A DNA stretch of 43,475 nucleotides. Origin: Psychromicrobium xiongbiense. Its GTDB lineage: Bacteria; Actinomycetota; Actinomycetes; Actinomycetales; Micrococcaceae. The translations under genes were made by a program, and so were the position numbers. Each line of letters opens with the position of its first letter. Position 1 is the stretch's first letter. The stretch is from NCBI RefSeq assembly GCF_030271165.1, contig NZ_JASSZH010000022.1, positions 1-43,475 on the forward strand, in the 5' to 3' direction. This document shows positions 1-8,110 of this stretch, in pieces. Under the pieces are notes generated by a model. It saw nothing but the letters and a program-made list of their open reading frames with translations, was not told the origin of the DNA and searched no databases.

Positions 1-18
1 CGGCGCCCGGCAGAGTTG

Positions 19-1596
19 CTATTTCTTGATCGACATCTGGAAGAAGCGAACGAGTCCGTCCGGGTACGAGGTGTACCCCTGAACCTCGGACCGCGCGGCC
101 AGCACGATGTTGTATTCGTAGAGGTACGCCCAGGGTGCCTGCGTGGTGATGATCTGCTGCGCCTGCGCATAGAGCGCGTTCCGGGTGGCCTGATCCGGCT
201 CATTGGCGGCCTTCTGCCAGAGCGCGTCGACCTCGGGGTTGCTGTAGTTCATGTAGTTGCTGGAGCCCTTGGAGGTCATCAGCAGGCCTAGGTGGTAGCC
301 GGGGTCGTTGACGAAGGAGGTCCAGCGGCTGATGTACGCCTGGACCTTCTTGCCGGACAGAGCCTCGAGGAACTGCGGGCGGGCCATGGACTTGATGTTC
401 ATGGTGACACCGATCTTGGCCAGTTCGGCCTGGATCAGCACTGCGTCGTCCTTCCAGTCGTCAAAGCCACCACCGAGGGTGAAATCAAAGGTGAAGCCGT
501 TCGGCAGACCTGCCTCCTTGAGCAGGGACTTCGCCTTGTCCAGATTGTAGGAATAGGTGTTTCCGGCTGCGGTGAAGCCAGGCGTGGAGCTCGCCACCGC
601 GGACTTCATCGGGCTGGCCTGCCCCTGCATGACGTCGTTGATCAGCTTGTCGTAAGGGATCGCATAGTTGATCGCCTGGCGGACCTTTTCGTTGTCGAAA
701 GGCGCCACCTGGTTGTTCATCGCGAAGAAGAGGATCTTGTTGCTGGCCCGGGAATCGATGCTGATGCCAGCCACCGTCTTGAGCGTGTTGACGTCCTTGG
801 CCGGTGCGTCCATCGCCACGTCCACCTGACCCTGCTTGAGCAGCTGCTCGCGATTGGAGGCATCGGCGATGAACTTCATGTCCACCTTGGCCAGCGCGGG
901 CTTGTCTCCCCAGTAAGCGTCGTTGCGGGAGAGGGAGGCCGCCGTCGCCGGGTCCCAGCTGTCGATCTTGTACGGGCCGGAGCCTGCGACGTTCTTGCCC
1001 AACCAGGCGGAACCACCGTTCTTGTTCGCCTGATCCATGTCGACGATCGAGAAGGAGTACATCGGCAGGATCTGCAGGAACAGATGGTTCGCTGCCGTCA
1101 GGGTGATCACGACGGTGCTCGGGTCCTGAGCCGTCACTGAGCCGATGCCGGCCATCTGGTACAGGAAGCTGGCCGACTTGGAGGCCTTGATGTGGTCGAA
1201 GCTCGCCACCACATCGGCGGAGGTCAGGGCCTTGCCGTTCTGGAACTTCACGTCATCGCGCAGGTGGAAGGTGAACTTCGTGTGATCGCTCGACTCGTCC
1301 CAGCTCCTGGCCAGCATCGGAACGATCTGGTCCGTCTTCGCGGTCTGCTTGCCGTTAACGTCCTGGCGGCCGTAGGTGACCAGCTGGTCGTAGGCGGAGA
1401 CGACGAAGGTATCCGAGGTCGCGTCGTTGGCCTCCGCCGGGTCCAGCGTGTTGCCGCCATCGGAATAGGCGACGACCATGCGGTCCTTGGCGGCTGCGGA
1501 GCCGCCCGAGTTCGCATTATTGGCGCTGCTGACACAGCCGGTCAGGAGGAGAGCGGTACTGACCAGTACCGCCGTCCCCAGATATTTGATGTTCAC
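19..1596 (-). CDS. ABC transporter substrate-binding lipoprotein, family 5 (peptide type)
   Basis: This is an extracytoplasmic solute-binding protein of the DppA/OppA family. It would capture short peptides outside the membrane and hand them to the permeases encoded just upstream. The 525 residues are normal for the family. The N-terminus is a lipoprotein signal with a hydrophobic run and lipobox LLTGC, so Cys21 should be lipidated. The segment VVAYSDGGNTLDPAEANDA and the later DVKFQNGKALTSADVVASFD are typical family-5 sequences. It follows the permease gene after a gap of about 70 bases on the same strand. No ATPase gene is visible; it may lie left of the window. Peptide as substrate is inferred from the neighbouring pepE; related proteins also bind nickel, opines or sugars. 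Confidence 0.9.
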   Translation of the reverse strand: MNIKYLGTAVLVSTALLLTGCVSSANNANSGGSAAAKDRMVVAYSDGGNTLDPAEANDATSDTFVVSAYDQLVTYGRQDVNGKQTAKTDQIVPMLARSWDESSDHTKFTFHLRDDVKFQNGKALTSADVVASFDHIKASKSASFLYQMAGIGSVTAQDPSTVVITLTAANHLFLQILPMYSFSIVDMDQANKNGGSAWLGKNVAGSGPYKIDSWDPATAASLSRNDAYWGDKPALAKVDMKFIADASNREQLLKQGQVDVAMDAPAKDVNTLKTVAGISIDSRASNKILFFAMNNQVAPFDNEKVRQAINYAIPYDKLINDVMQGQASPMKSAVASSTPGFTAAGNTYSYNLDKAKSLLKEAGLPNGFTFDFTLGGGFDDWKDDAVLIQAELAKIGVTMNIKSMARPQFLEALSGKKVQAYISRWTSFVNDPGYHLGLLMTSKGSSNYMNYSNPEVDALWQKAANEPDQATRNALYAQAQQIITTQAPWAYLYEYNIVLAARSEVQGYTSYPDGLVRFFQMSIKK

Positions 1597-1664
1597 AGAT
1601 AGCTCCGTTCTGAGGTGCTGTTGTTGAGGGAGTGCGGGGTTCTGAGGTTTGGGGGTTCTGAGGT

Positions 1665-2585
1665 TTAGAGGCTGCGGCGAAGGCGGGGATCCAGAACGTC
1701 CCGGAGGCTGTCACCGAGCAGATTGAAGCCCAGGATCGAGGTGGCGATCGCGAGACCGGAGAAGGTGGTCATCCACCATTCCCCGCTGATGATGTACCCA
1801 CGGCCATCCGAGATCATGACGCCCCATTCCGCAGTGGGCGGCTGGGCTCCCAGGCCGATAAAGCTCAGCGAGGCTGCGGTCAGGATGGCGTAGCCCAGGC
1901 CCAGCGTGGTGCGCACCAGAATGGGCGCCATGGCGTTGGGGACCACATGCCGGGCCAGAATCTGCAGATTGGTCAGGCCAATCGACCGGCCAGCCTCCAC
2001 GAAGTCCCGCTCGCGCAGTGACTGGGTCTGGCTGAACATGATCCGGGCGAATTCGGGGATGCCGACCACACCGACGGCGATCATGGCGCTGAACATCCCC
2101 GGGCCCAGCGAAGCTGCAATGGCCATGGCCAGCACCAGCGAGGGGAAGGCCAGCATGACGTCCATGACGCGCATGATGATGTTGCCGGTGCGGCCGCCGA
2201 AGAATCCGGCAATGCCACCGAGCGGCACACCGATCAGAATCGAGATCCCGACGGCGATCAGCCCCATCCAGAGCGAGGCCTGGCCACCGACGAAGACGCG
2301 GGTCAGAATGTCCCGGCCATAGTTGTCTGTGCCGAACCAGTGCTCCCCGCTCGGGGGTTTCAGCAGCGGGCCCACCGCTGTCTGATCGGCACCGTAGGGG
2401 CTGATCAGCGGGACGATGAAACTGCCGAGGGTCCAGAACAGAACAAAGGCGAGGCCGATCACCGAGAGCTTGTTCCGCAACAACAAGCGCAGCACTCCCT
2501 GTCGGTGGCCGCGGGAATCGCCGGGTTGGGGCGCTGCGCCGTCGGACGTTGGGCCGTCGGGAGCGTTAAGCGTGATCTCAGACAT
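1665..2585 (-). CDS. ABC transporter permease, DppC/OppC type
   Basis: This is the second integral membrane subunit of a peptide-type ABC importer, 306 residues long. A cytoplasmic N-terminal tail of about 40 residues precedes the first helix (LSVIGLAFVLFWTLGSFIVP). The extracytoplasmic segment GEHWFGTDNYGRDILTRVF is the classic DppC signature. The EAA-loop region that contacts the ATPase is seen around EAGRSIGLTNLQILARHVVPN. The start overlaps the end of the DppB-type gene by 8 bases, which suggests translational coupling. A short spacer separates it from the downstream binding protein. Confidence 0.93.
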   Translation of the reverse strand: MSEITLNAPDGPTSDGAAPQPGDSRGHRQGVLRLLLRNKLSVIGLAFVLFWTLGSFIVPLISPYGADQTAVGPLLKPPSGEHWFGTDNYGRDILTRVFVGGQASLWMGLIAVGISILIGVPLGGIAGFFGGRTGNIIMRVMDVMLAFPSLVLAMAIAASLGPGMFSAMIAVGVVGIPEFARIMFSQTQSLRERDFVEAGRSIGLTNLQILARHVVPNAMAPILVRTTLGLGYAILTAASLSFIGLGAQPPTAEWGVMISDGRGYIISGEWWMTTFSGLAIATSILGFNLLGDSLRDVLDPRLRRSL

Positions 2586-3585
2586 TTTTGACTCTCGGAT
2601 CCAGCCAGCCGTTGACGATGTCGACCAGCAGATTGATCACCAGATAGACGATGGCGGCCAGCAGGGTGAACGCCTGAACCGGCGCGTAATCGGTGGCCAG
2701 GATGGATTGGGTGACATAGGAGCCGACGCCGGGCCAGGTGAAGATGGTCTCGGTGATGACCGCACCACCCAGCAGCTGGCCGAACTGCAGGCCGACGATG
2801 GTCGCAGTGACCGGGGCGGCATTCTTGAGTGCGTGCTTGCCGATCACGATGATCCGCGGCAGGCCTTTGGCGGTGGCTGTCCGGATGTAGTCCTGGGCGA
2901 TCACTTCGAGCATGGCGGAGCGGGTCATCCGGGCGATGATCGCCGTCGGCCCCAGTGCCAGCACCAGCGCGGGCAGGATCAGGTGCTGTACCGAGGAGGT
3001 CAGGGCGGCCATATCCCCGCTGAGCAGACTGTCCAGCACGTAGAGACCGGTGATGTGGGTGGGCGGATTCAGATTGTCTGAGATCCGGCCCAGCGGCGCA
3101 GGCGCCCAGTGCAGTTGGCCGAAGAACAGGAAGATCGCCAGCAGACCCACCCAGAACACCGGCATCGAGGCGCCCAGCAGGGAGAGCACTCGGCTCAGAT
3201 GGTCCACCCAACGGTCGCGCTGGGTGGCGCTGAGGATGCCCAGTGGGATGCCGATCAGCAGCGCAACGATGAGCGCGGAGAGCCCCAGCTCGATGGTCGC
3301 CGGGAAGCGGCTGGCCAGATCGTCGACGACGCGCTGGCCTGTGTGCCAGGCAAAACCCAGATCCCCGCGGAAGAGGTCTCCGACATACCGGAAGAACTGG
3401 ATATACAGGGGCTGATCCAGGCCCATGCTTCTGCGGATTCCGTCGATCACACTCTGTGGTGCCTGTTCCCCGGCGAAGGTCCGCGCGGGATCCCCCGGAA
3501 GCACCCTGGTGATCAGGAACATGCAGACAATGACGCCAAGGAGCGCTGGGATCATGGCCAGCAGCCGCCGTGCGATGGTGTTCAT
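2578..3585 (-). CDS. ABC transporter permease, DppB/OppB type
   Basis: This is the first permease of the peptide-type ABC importer, 335 residues from the chosen start. The open frame extends further upstream to 3684, but the ATG at 3585 gives the usual DppB N-terminus (MNTIARRLLAMIPALLGV) and has AGGAAC just before it. The protein has about six membrane helices and an EAA loop near RTATAKGLPRIIVIGKHALKN. It is the promoter-proximal gene of a three-gene minus-strand operon with the DppC-type permease and the binding protein. It diverges from the IclR-type regulator at 3768, which makes that regulator the obvious candidate for its control. Confidence 0.92.
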   Translation of the reverse strand: MNTIARRLLAMIPALLGVIVCMFLITRVLPGDPARTFAGEQAPQSVIDGIRRSMGLDQPLYIQFFRYVGDLFRGDLGFAWHTGQRVVDDLASRFPATIELGLSALIVALLIGIPLGILSATQRDRWVDHLSRVLSLLGASMPVFWVGLLAIFLFFGQLHWAPAPLGRISDNLNPPTHITGLYVLDSLLSGDMAALTSSVQHLILPALVLALGPTAIIARMTRSAMLEVIAQDYIRTATAKGLPRIIVIGKHALKNAAPVTATIVGLQFGQLLGGAVITETIFTWPGVGSYVTQSILATDYAPVQAFTLLAAIVYLVINLLVDIVNGWLDPRVKNV

Positions 3586-3718
3586 GTCGTTCCTGCCTTG
3601 CAATGATGCACGGGCAACGGGTGCCCGGCTGTGAGGTTCATCCCATTGCACAGTGATGGCATTCTCTAAGCAATCGATTCCCATTATTTGGGAGGTCTTT
3701 TCGCATTTTGGGACTATA

Positions 3719-3734
3719 TTTCACAAACTTGAAA
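3719..3734. promoter_or_regulatory. Possible IclR operator, TTTCA-N6-TGAAA
   Basis: A 16-bp interrupted palindrome lies in the AT-rich 180-base gap between the divergent permease operon and the IclR-type regulator, 33 bases before the regulator start. IclR proteins commonly bind palindromes of similar size and autoregulate. Assignment to this regulator rests on position only. Confidence 0.4.
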
Positions 3735-3767
3735 CATCGGGAGATCGGAAGACCCTATGCTCTTCAC

Positions 3768-4610
3768 ATGACCGTCGTTGGACAGAACCCCTCAGGGCAT
3801 GGCTCCTTGTCCCCTCTTCAGACCGTGGACCGAGCCTTGGGAATCCTGCTCTCCTACAACGAATTCCGTACAGACTGGGGCGTTCTGGAGCTGGCAGAAG
3901 CCCAGGGGCTCACCAAATCCTCCGCGCAGCGGCTGTTGGCCTCGCTCGCCGCCCAGGGCTTTCTGCGTGCAGATCCCTGGACCCGGCGGTACAGCCTGGG
4001 CCCGGCCATGTGGCGGATGGCGTCATTGTGGGAGCGAACGGGAGGGTTGGCCCGGCTGGCGGATACCGTTCTGACCCCACTGTCCGAGGAGACAGCGCGG
4101 ACCACCACCTTTTCGGTGCCCGATGGCGCTTACGTGCGCTGCATTGCCGCGGTGGATGGGGTTCAGGGGCCGATCCGGGCCCATCCGCTGATTGGAGATC
4201 TCTACCCGGCCCATGCCGGTGCCACCTCACGCTCGTACTTTGCCTTCCTGAACCCGGCGGAGCGGCGGAATCTCCTGCACGGGCGCCCGTTTGCCCGTTA
4301 TTCGGAGCGGACCGAGGTCGACGAGCAACGACTTGAGGATTTGTACAACAGCACCATCACCGAGGGTTTCGCCGAGTCCGAGGGGGAATACGATGCCACC
4401 ACCCGCGCCATTGCCGCTCCGGTGCTGCTGGGCCACCGGCCGGTGGGCTCCCTGTCAATTGTGGAGAGCAAAATCGGGGCGGCCAATGCAAGCCTCCGCG
4501 ACTATCTGCCCCAACTGCTGGCCGCAGCCCAGCAACTCTCTGATCTGCTCTCAAACCGCACCGCACCCCCGCAGCGCAACTGGCGCCAGGGGAAGGGAAA
4601 CCGGACATGA
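3768..4610 (+). CDS. IclR-family transcriptional regulator
   Basis: The protein has the two-part IclR layout. The N-terminal winged helix comprises roughly residues 15-75, with LTKSSAQRLLASLAAQGFLR as recognition region. The C-terminal effector domain contains the family pattern ending in ITEGFAESEGEYDATTRAIAAPVL. I chose the ATG at 3768 because it places the helix-turn-helix at the usual distance; an upstream in-frame start at 3708 would add 20 unconserved residues. It diverges from the peptide importer and is followed after 59 bases by pepE on the same strand, so it probably senses a peptide or amino-acid signal and controls both. The effector is unknown. Confidence 0.9.
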   Translation: MTVVGQNPSGHGSLSPLQTVDRALGILLSYNEFRTDWGVLELAEAQGLTKSSAQRLLASLAAQGFLRADPWTRRYSLGPAMWRMASLWERTGGLARLADTVLTPLSEETARTTTFSVPDGAYVRCIAAVDGVQGPIRAHPLIGDLYPAHAGATSRSYFAFLNPAERRNLLHGRPFARYSERTEVDEQRLEDLYNSTITEGFAESEGEYDATTRAIAAPVLLGHRPVGSLSIVESKIGAANASLRDYLPQLLAAAQQLSDLLSNRTAPPQRNWRQGKGNRT

Positions 4611-4669
4611 GACGCTGATTCCAGCCGCCATCCGCCGTCCCCGCCCATCCGATCGAAAGCCACAGAGCC

Positions 4670-5437
4670 ATGACCACCCTTGACCTGCTCCTCTTCTCCA
4701 ACTCCACCAATGCTGGCCGCGGCTATCTGGAACATGCCCAGGAGGAGGTCGCCGACTTCCTCGCTGGTGTGAACGAGCTTCTCTTCGTCCCGTTCGCCCT
4801 GCAGGATCATGAGGCCTACACCACCAAGGTCGGGGCGGCGCTCGCATCGTTGGGAGTGCGCGTCATCGGCCTTCATTCCTCTGCCGATCCTGCCGCTGCC
4901 GTCGCCTCCGCCGAGGCTGTGTTCGTGGGTGGTGGAAACACCTTCCGCCTGGTCTCGACGCTTCAGCGCACCGGGCTTCTCGGCCAGATCCGAGCCGCCG
5001 CACAGTCGGGGATCAGGTACATGGGCGCGAGCGCGGGGACGAATATCGCCGCTCCGACCATCCGGACCACCAATGACATGCCGATTGTGGAGCCGCCCAG
5101 CTTCGAGGCACTCGGACTGGTCCCGTTCCAGATCAACCCGCACTACCTGGATGCCGTTCCGGGCAGCACCCATGCGGGCGAGACCCGGGAAATGCGGCTG
5201 ACCGAGTTCCTCGAGGAGAACGATGTCGCCGTCCTGGGCCTGCGCGAGGGCAGCCACCTGCGAGTCACCGGCACGCCCGGCGAACCGTCGTTGAAAGCGC
5301 GGCTGGGCGGCGAGGCCGTGACGGCCGGTAGGGCACCAGGCATCACCTTCCGACGCGGGTATGCCCCCGAAGAGACCTCAGGCGAGGTGACCGGGCTCTG
5401 GGATCTCGGCGCCCGGTATGACGACAGCCAGTCCTGA
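4670..5437 (+). CDS. pepE: Peptidase E, aspartyl dipeptidase (family S51)
   Basis: This cytoplasmic serine dipeptidase cleaves dipeptides with N-terminal aspartate. The resemblance to enterobacterial PepE is direct: LLLFSNSTNAG at the N-terminus, VGGGNTFRL near residue 87, the nucleophile motif GASAGTN with Ser121, then PTIRTTNDMPIVEP with Asp136 and QINPHYLD with His158, matching the known Ser-Asp-His triad. The 255 residues are slightly longer than the usual 230. It follows the IclR gene in the same direction and sits beside a peptide importer, so import and intracellular hydrolysis of peptides are probably linked. It ends 6 bases from the convergent VOC gene. Confidence 0.95.
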   Translation: MTTLDLLLFSNSTNAGRGYLEHAQEEVADFLAGVNELLFVPFALQDHEAYTTKVGAALASLGVRVIGLHSSADPAAAVASAEAVFVGGGNTFRLVSTLQRTGLLGQIRAAAQSGIRYMGASAGTNIAAPTIRTTNDMPIVEPPSFEALGLVPFQINPHYLDAVPGSTHAGETREMRLTEFLEENDVAVLGLREGSHLRVTGTPGEPSLKARLGGEAVTAGRAPGITFRRGYAPEETSGEVTGLWDLGARYDDSQS

Positions 5438-5443
5438 GCTGAT

Positions 5444-5821
5444 TCAGCCGTTGGGCCTGCTGGGCATGCTCTGCAGCGCCCATTTATTACCATCCGGATC
5501 AGCGAAATAGACGAAGCTCCCCCAGTCCAAGACCTCGATGTCGCTGACCTCCACACCGTTGGCCTTCAGCTGGTCATAGGCCACCTGGATGTCGCTGACC
5601 ACCATCTGCAGGCTGGGCGCTGTCCCTGCCGGAGCATCGTTGAGCCCCTCCCCGATGCAGATGGAGCAGGCTGAACCCGGTGGGGTCAACTGAACAAAGC
5701 GGATGGCCTCGTTGGGCCGTTCATCGTAGTCGGCATTGAAGCCCACCTGGTTGACGTAAAAGTCCTTGGCGCGGTCCACATCGGAGACAGGGACAAACAC
5801 CAGTTCAAGTTTCCAGTCCAT
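5444..5821 (-). CDS. VOC-superfamily protein (glyoxalase/bleomycin-resistance fold)
   Basis: This small protein of 125 residues has the vicinal-oxygen-chelate pattern. The first beta strand is LELVFVPVSDVDRAKDFYVN, with a second half at QMVVSDIQVAYDQLKANGVEVSDIE and the closing strand WGSFVYFADPDGNKWALQS. Such proteins are dioxygenases, lyases or binding proteins; the substrate cannot be read here. The start at 5821 gives a standard VOC N-terminus. A degraded copy of the same gene lies at 32262-32540. There is no obvious operon partner. Confidence 0.9.
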   Translation of the reverse strand: MDWKLELVFVPVSDVDRAKDFYVNQVGFNADYDERPNEAIRFVQLTPPGSACSICIGEGLNDAPAGTAPSLQMVVSDIQVAYDQLKANGVEVSDIEVLDWGSFVYFADPDGNKWALQSMPSRPNG

Positions 5822-5892
5822 GGCCCCACGCTAGACCCCGCAGCAGAATTGCAACAGTGCCTGCGGTCAGCTTTCTTCTGGCGGCGGATAGT

Positions 5893-5992
5893 GTCAAGGT
5901 TTTAAGCACTTACTGAGCACAAAGCAGAGCAAAACCCCTGGAAATCAGGGATTCACCCACGATGCCGGCCAGTAAGTGCTTAATACCTTGAC
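5893..5992. repeat. 100-bp element bounded by 23-bp inverted repeats
   Basis: Positions 5893-5915 and 5970-5992 are inverted copies with one mismatch. Each arm contains the palindrome TAAG-CA-CTTA. The 54-base interior holds a smaller CCCTG/CAGGG inverted pair. The element lies just beyond the stop of the heparinase-like gene and upstream of the VOC gene. It could be a non-autonomous mobile element, a terminator, or two copies of an operator 77 bases apart. Nothing in the sequence decides between these. Confidence 0.75.
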
Positions 5993-6009
5993 GTCACCTT
6001 CAGACCGAG

Positions 6010-7947
6010 TCAGGCGCCGAAGGTCATCTCACAGAATCCCTTTGCCTCGCCTGATTCCAGGCTGCCCACAGGACCTGATTCCAGCCTGCCCTCTGGGTCA
6101 GCCACCAGCCGCAGCCGGTACACCACCTCGCCCCACACATCGCTCAGCCGGGCGTCATCGAGCGTGATCTGCTCCCAGCTGGAGACCCAGCCGGGACTGA
6201 CCCGCAGCGTCGTCCCGCCCAGCCTCAGGCCGCCATCGGCCAACCGCTCCGGACGATGGGCCACCATGAGCATCAACTCCGCCGGGATGACCCCGCTGGT
6301 CCAACAGTCCCGTACTCGGATGCAGCGCTGGGCCCGGTCCAGGGAGACCCGCCGCTGCCAGGATTCCAGCCCATGGATCCTGGGGTAGGCCTGTTCCAGA
6401 TGCAGCTCAAGTCCGGTCTCCTCCGGCAAAAGGTTCGTGGCACCGTCGGATGCACTGAGGCCAAAGGCTACGCACTCCGTGGCTCGGTACTCTGCCCCGG
6501 CGGCTTGTTCCTGGCCATCGATCAGCGGCACATTGTGGAAGCCACTGCGCATGGTCCAGATGTCGTAACGCCGGGCGCCATCGAAAGTTTCCTTCCGGTA
6601 CGTACCGACGCCGACGTCAATCACCACGGGCTTGCCATCGTGGAACACCAGAAAGTTCCCGGCGTCATTGTGGTTATGGCTGACGCCGTTGTGCCCACCT
6701 TTCACGGCGAGATAGAGGCCTTCGCTGCTTCCCGCCCGTTCCCGGGCGCAGAGCACCTCGGTATGCGGCAGGTAGATGGTCGCTGGATAGGGCATCCCCT
6801 CAGCAGGCCCGGGATCAGTCTGCGCCTCGGCGCTGAACCAGCGTTCATCGAGAACCTCTGAGGCCACCCGATGGAAGGTATTCCCCACCGGCCGCGGAAC
6901 CGTCCAGCGCAAGGGATCGCTCTGCCCGGTCAGCCTCGCCATGGCCCGGGCATGCTGGGCCGCGTCCCGGTTGCCCACCGCTTCGGCATAGCGATAGGCG
7001 GTATGCCACCGCACTCCCCGATCGGAGAGCGCCGAGGCGTCGCCAAAGTTGACCTGCCAACGGTCATGAATCTGCATGGCGGAGGGAAATCCGGACATGG
7101 CTGGCACCGGCGAACGATGGAGAGCCTCGGTGGAGCCTTCGGTGATTGCCCCGATGAATTCCAGCGCTTCAAACAGCGTTGCTGCTGCCCACCACCAGTA
7201 GGTGGCGCCCTCTTCGCAGCTGCCGTCCTCGCCATACCCAGCACAGAAGTTATCCAGAATGGGCAGAGCGCGATCCACCACAGCTCTCTGTTCTGCGGGC
7301 TCCGCCGTTGTGAGCGCGCAGGCCAGCGTATTGGCGGTAATCCATGGCGCCCAGTTATTGGGTGGCTGCTCCTGGGAGCCGAACCACCAATGGTCCCGTT
7401 CCAGAAACGGGCGAAGCACGCGCTGCTCAATCTCGCGACCGATCCTCCGATGCAGGGTCGGGTACCTTTGCTGCAACTCTCCGCGAAGGAGATGCCGGGT
7501 CCAGGCAAGTTGGGCACCCAGGAAGGCAGCGCTGAGGTCCAGACCGGGGTGCAGCGGGTCCGGCAGTTCCGGCTCACGACCCTCGACCGGGTCCACCAGG
7601 GCTGCATAGTGCGCGGGCAGACACCAGCTGCTCAGCTCGCACAAGGACCAGGCATCATCTGCCGCACGCTCCACCCAGAGCGCACGGTCCTCCTCCCCCT
7701 GCGCCAGACAGGCCACCAGCGTTGCGGTGGCCAGCCGATCCTCCAGGAGGGTGAGCTTGGTTTCGTAGACAACACGGTCACCGAGCGTGCGGTACCGCAT
7801 CCAGTCAGAGGCCGTAGGCGCCCCTGCCTCTGCGCCGTGCAGATCCTCCGCCGCGCGAAGGACCGTTGCCCTGACCGCTTCCGGGACCCTGCCCCAGTCG
7901 GCGGCGCCCCAGGGCGGAAGCAAAGCTCGCGCGTGTTTTCCTGGCAT
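6010..7947 (-). CDS. Heparinase II/III-family protein
   Basis: The 645-residue protein has the two-part layout of polysaccharide lyases of the heparinase II/III group. An alpha-helical toroid runs to about residue 350, with NNWAPW at 197-202 and EEGATYWWW at 245-253. A beta-sheet domain follows, with the signature GGHNGVSHNHNDAGNF at 417-432. The Asn, Tyr and His residues typical of the active site are present, so cleavage of a uronic-acid-containing glycan is likely. There is no signal peptide, so it would act in the cytoplasm on imported oligosaccharides. ATG 7947 has AAAGG about 9 bases upstream. It diverges from the hybrid regulator at 8111. No matching sugar transporter is in the window. 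Confidence 0.85.
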   Translation of the reverse strand: MPGKHARALLPPWGAADWGRVPEAVRATVLRAAEDLHGAEAGAPTASDWMRYRTLGDRVVYETKLTLLEDRLATATLVACLAQGEEDRALWVERAADDAWSLCELSSWCLPAHYAALVDPVEGREPELPDPLHPGLDLSAAFLGAQLAWTRHLLRGELQQRYPTLHRRIGREIEQRVLRPFLERDHWWFGSQEQPPNNWAPWITANTLACALTTAEPAEQRAVVDRALPILDNFCAGYGEDGSCEEGATYWWWAAATLFEALEFIGAITEGSTEALHRSPVPAMSGFPSAMQIHDRWQVNFGDASALSDRGVRWHTAYRYAEAVGNRDAAQHARAMARLTGQSDPLRWTVPRPVGNTFHRVASEVLDERWFSAEAQTDPGPAEGMPYPATIYLPHTEVLCARERAGSSEGLYLAVKGGHNGVSHNHNDAGNFLVFHDGKPVVIDVGVGTYRKETFDGARRYDIWTMRSGFHNVPLIDGQEQAAGAEYRATECVAFGLSASDGATNLLPEETGLELHLEQAYPRIHGLESWQRRVSLDRAQRCIRVRDCWTSGVIPAELMLMVAHRPERLADGGLRLGGTTLRVSPGWVSSWEQITLDDARLSDVWGEVVYRLRLVADPEGRLESGPVGSLESGEAKGFCEMTFGA

Positions 7948-8052
7948 ACAACGAACCTTTCAGATGGCTGGAGTCCGGGAGTTGCTGGCTCCGTAGTGGC
8001 GCCCTCGCCGCTTGACTCACCACCCTATGTCCGCTTTAGTTCAGATGAATTG

Positions 8053-8071
8053 GTTCAAACGGCACTTGAAC
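8053..8071. promoter_or_regulatory. Palindromic operator GTTCAA-N7-TTGAAC
   Basis: A perfect 6+6 palindrome with a 7-base centre lies between the divergent heparinase-like gene and the DeoR/LacI-type regulator. Related half sites (GTTCAG just left, TTCGAAC just right) surround it. Its position fits autoregulation and control of the lyase gene by the regulator at 8111 or the GntR protein at 9334. Confidence 0.6.
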
Positions 8072-8110
8072 AAATTCGAACGATCCGGCTGGCCGAGAGG
8101 AGAACCCAGA

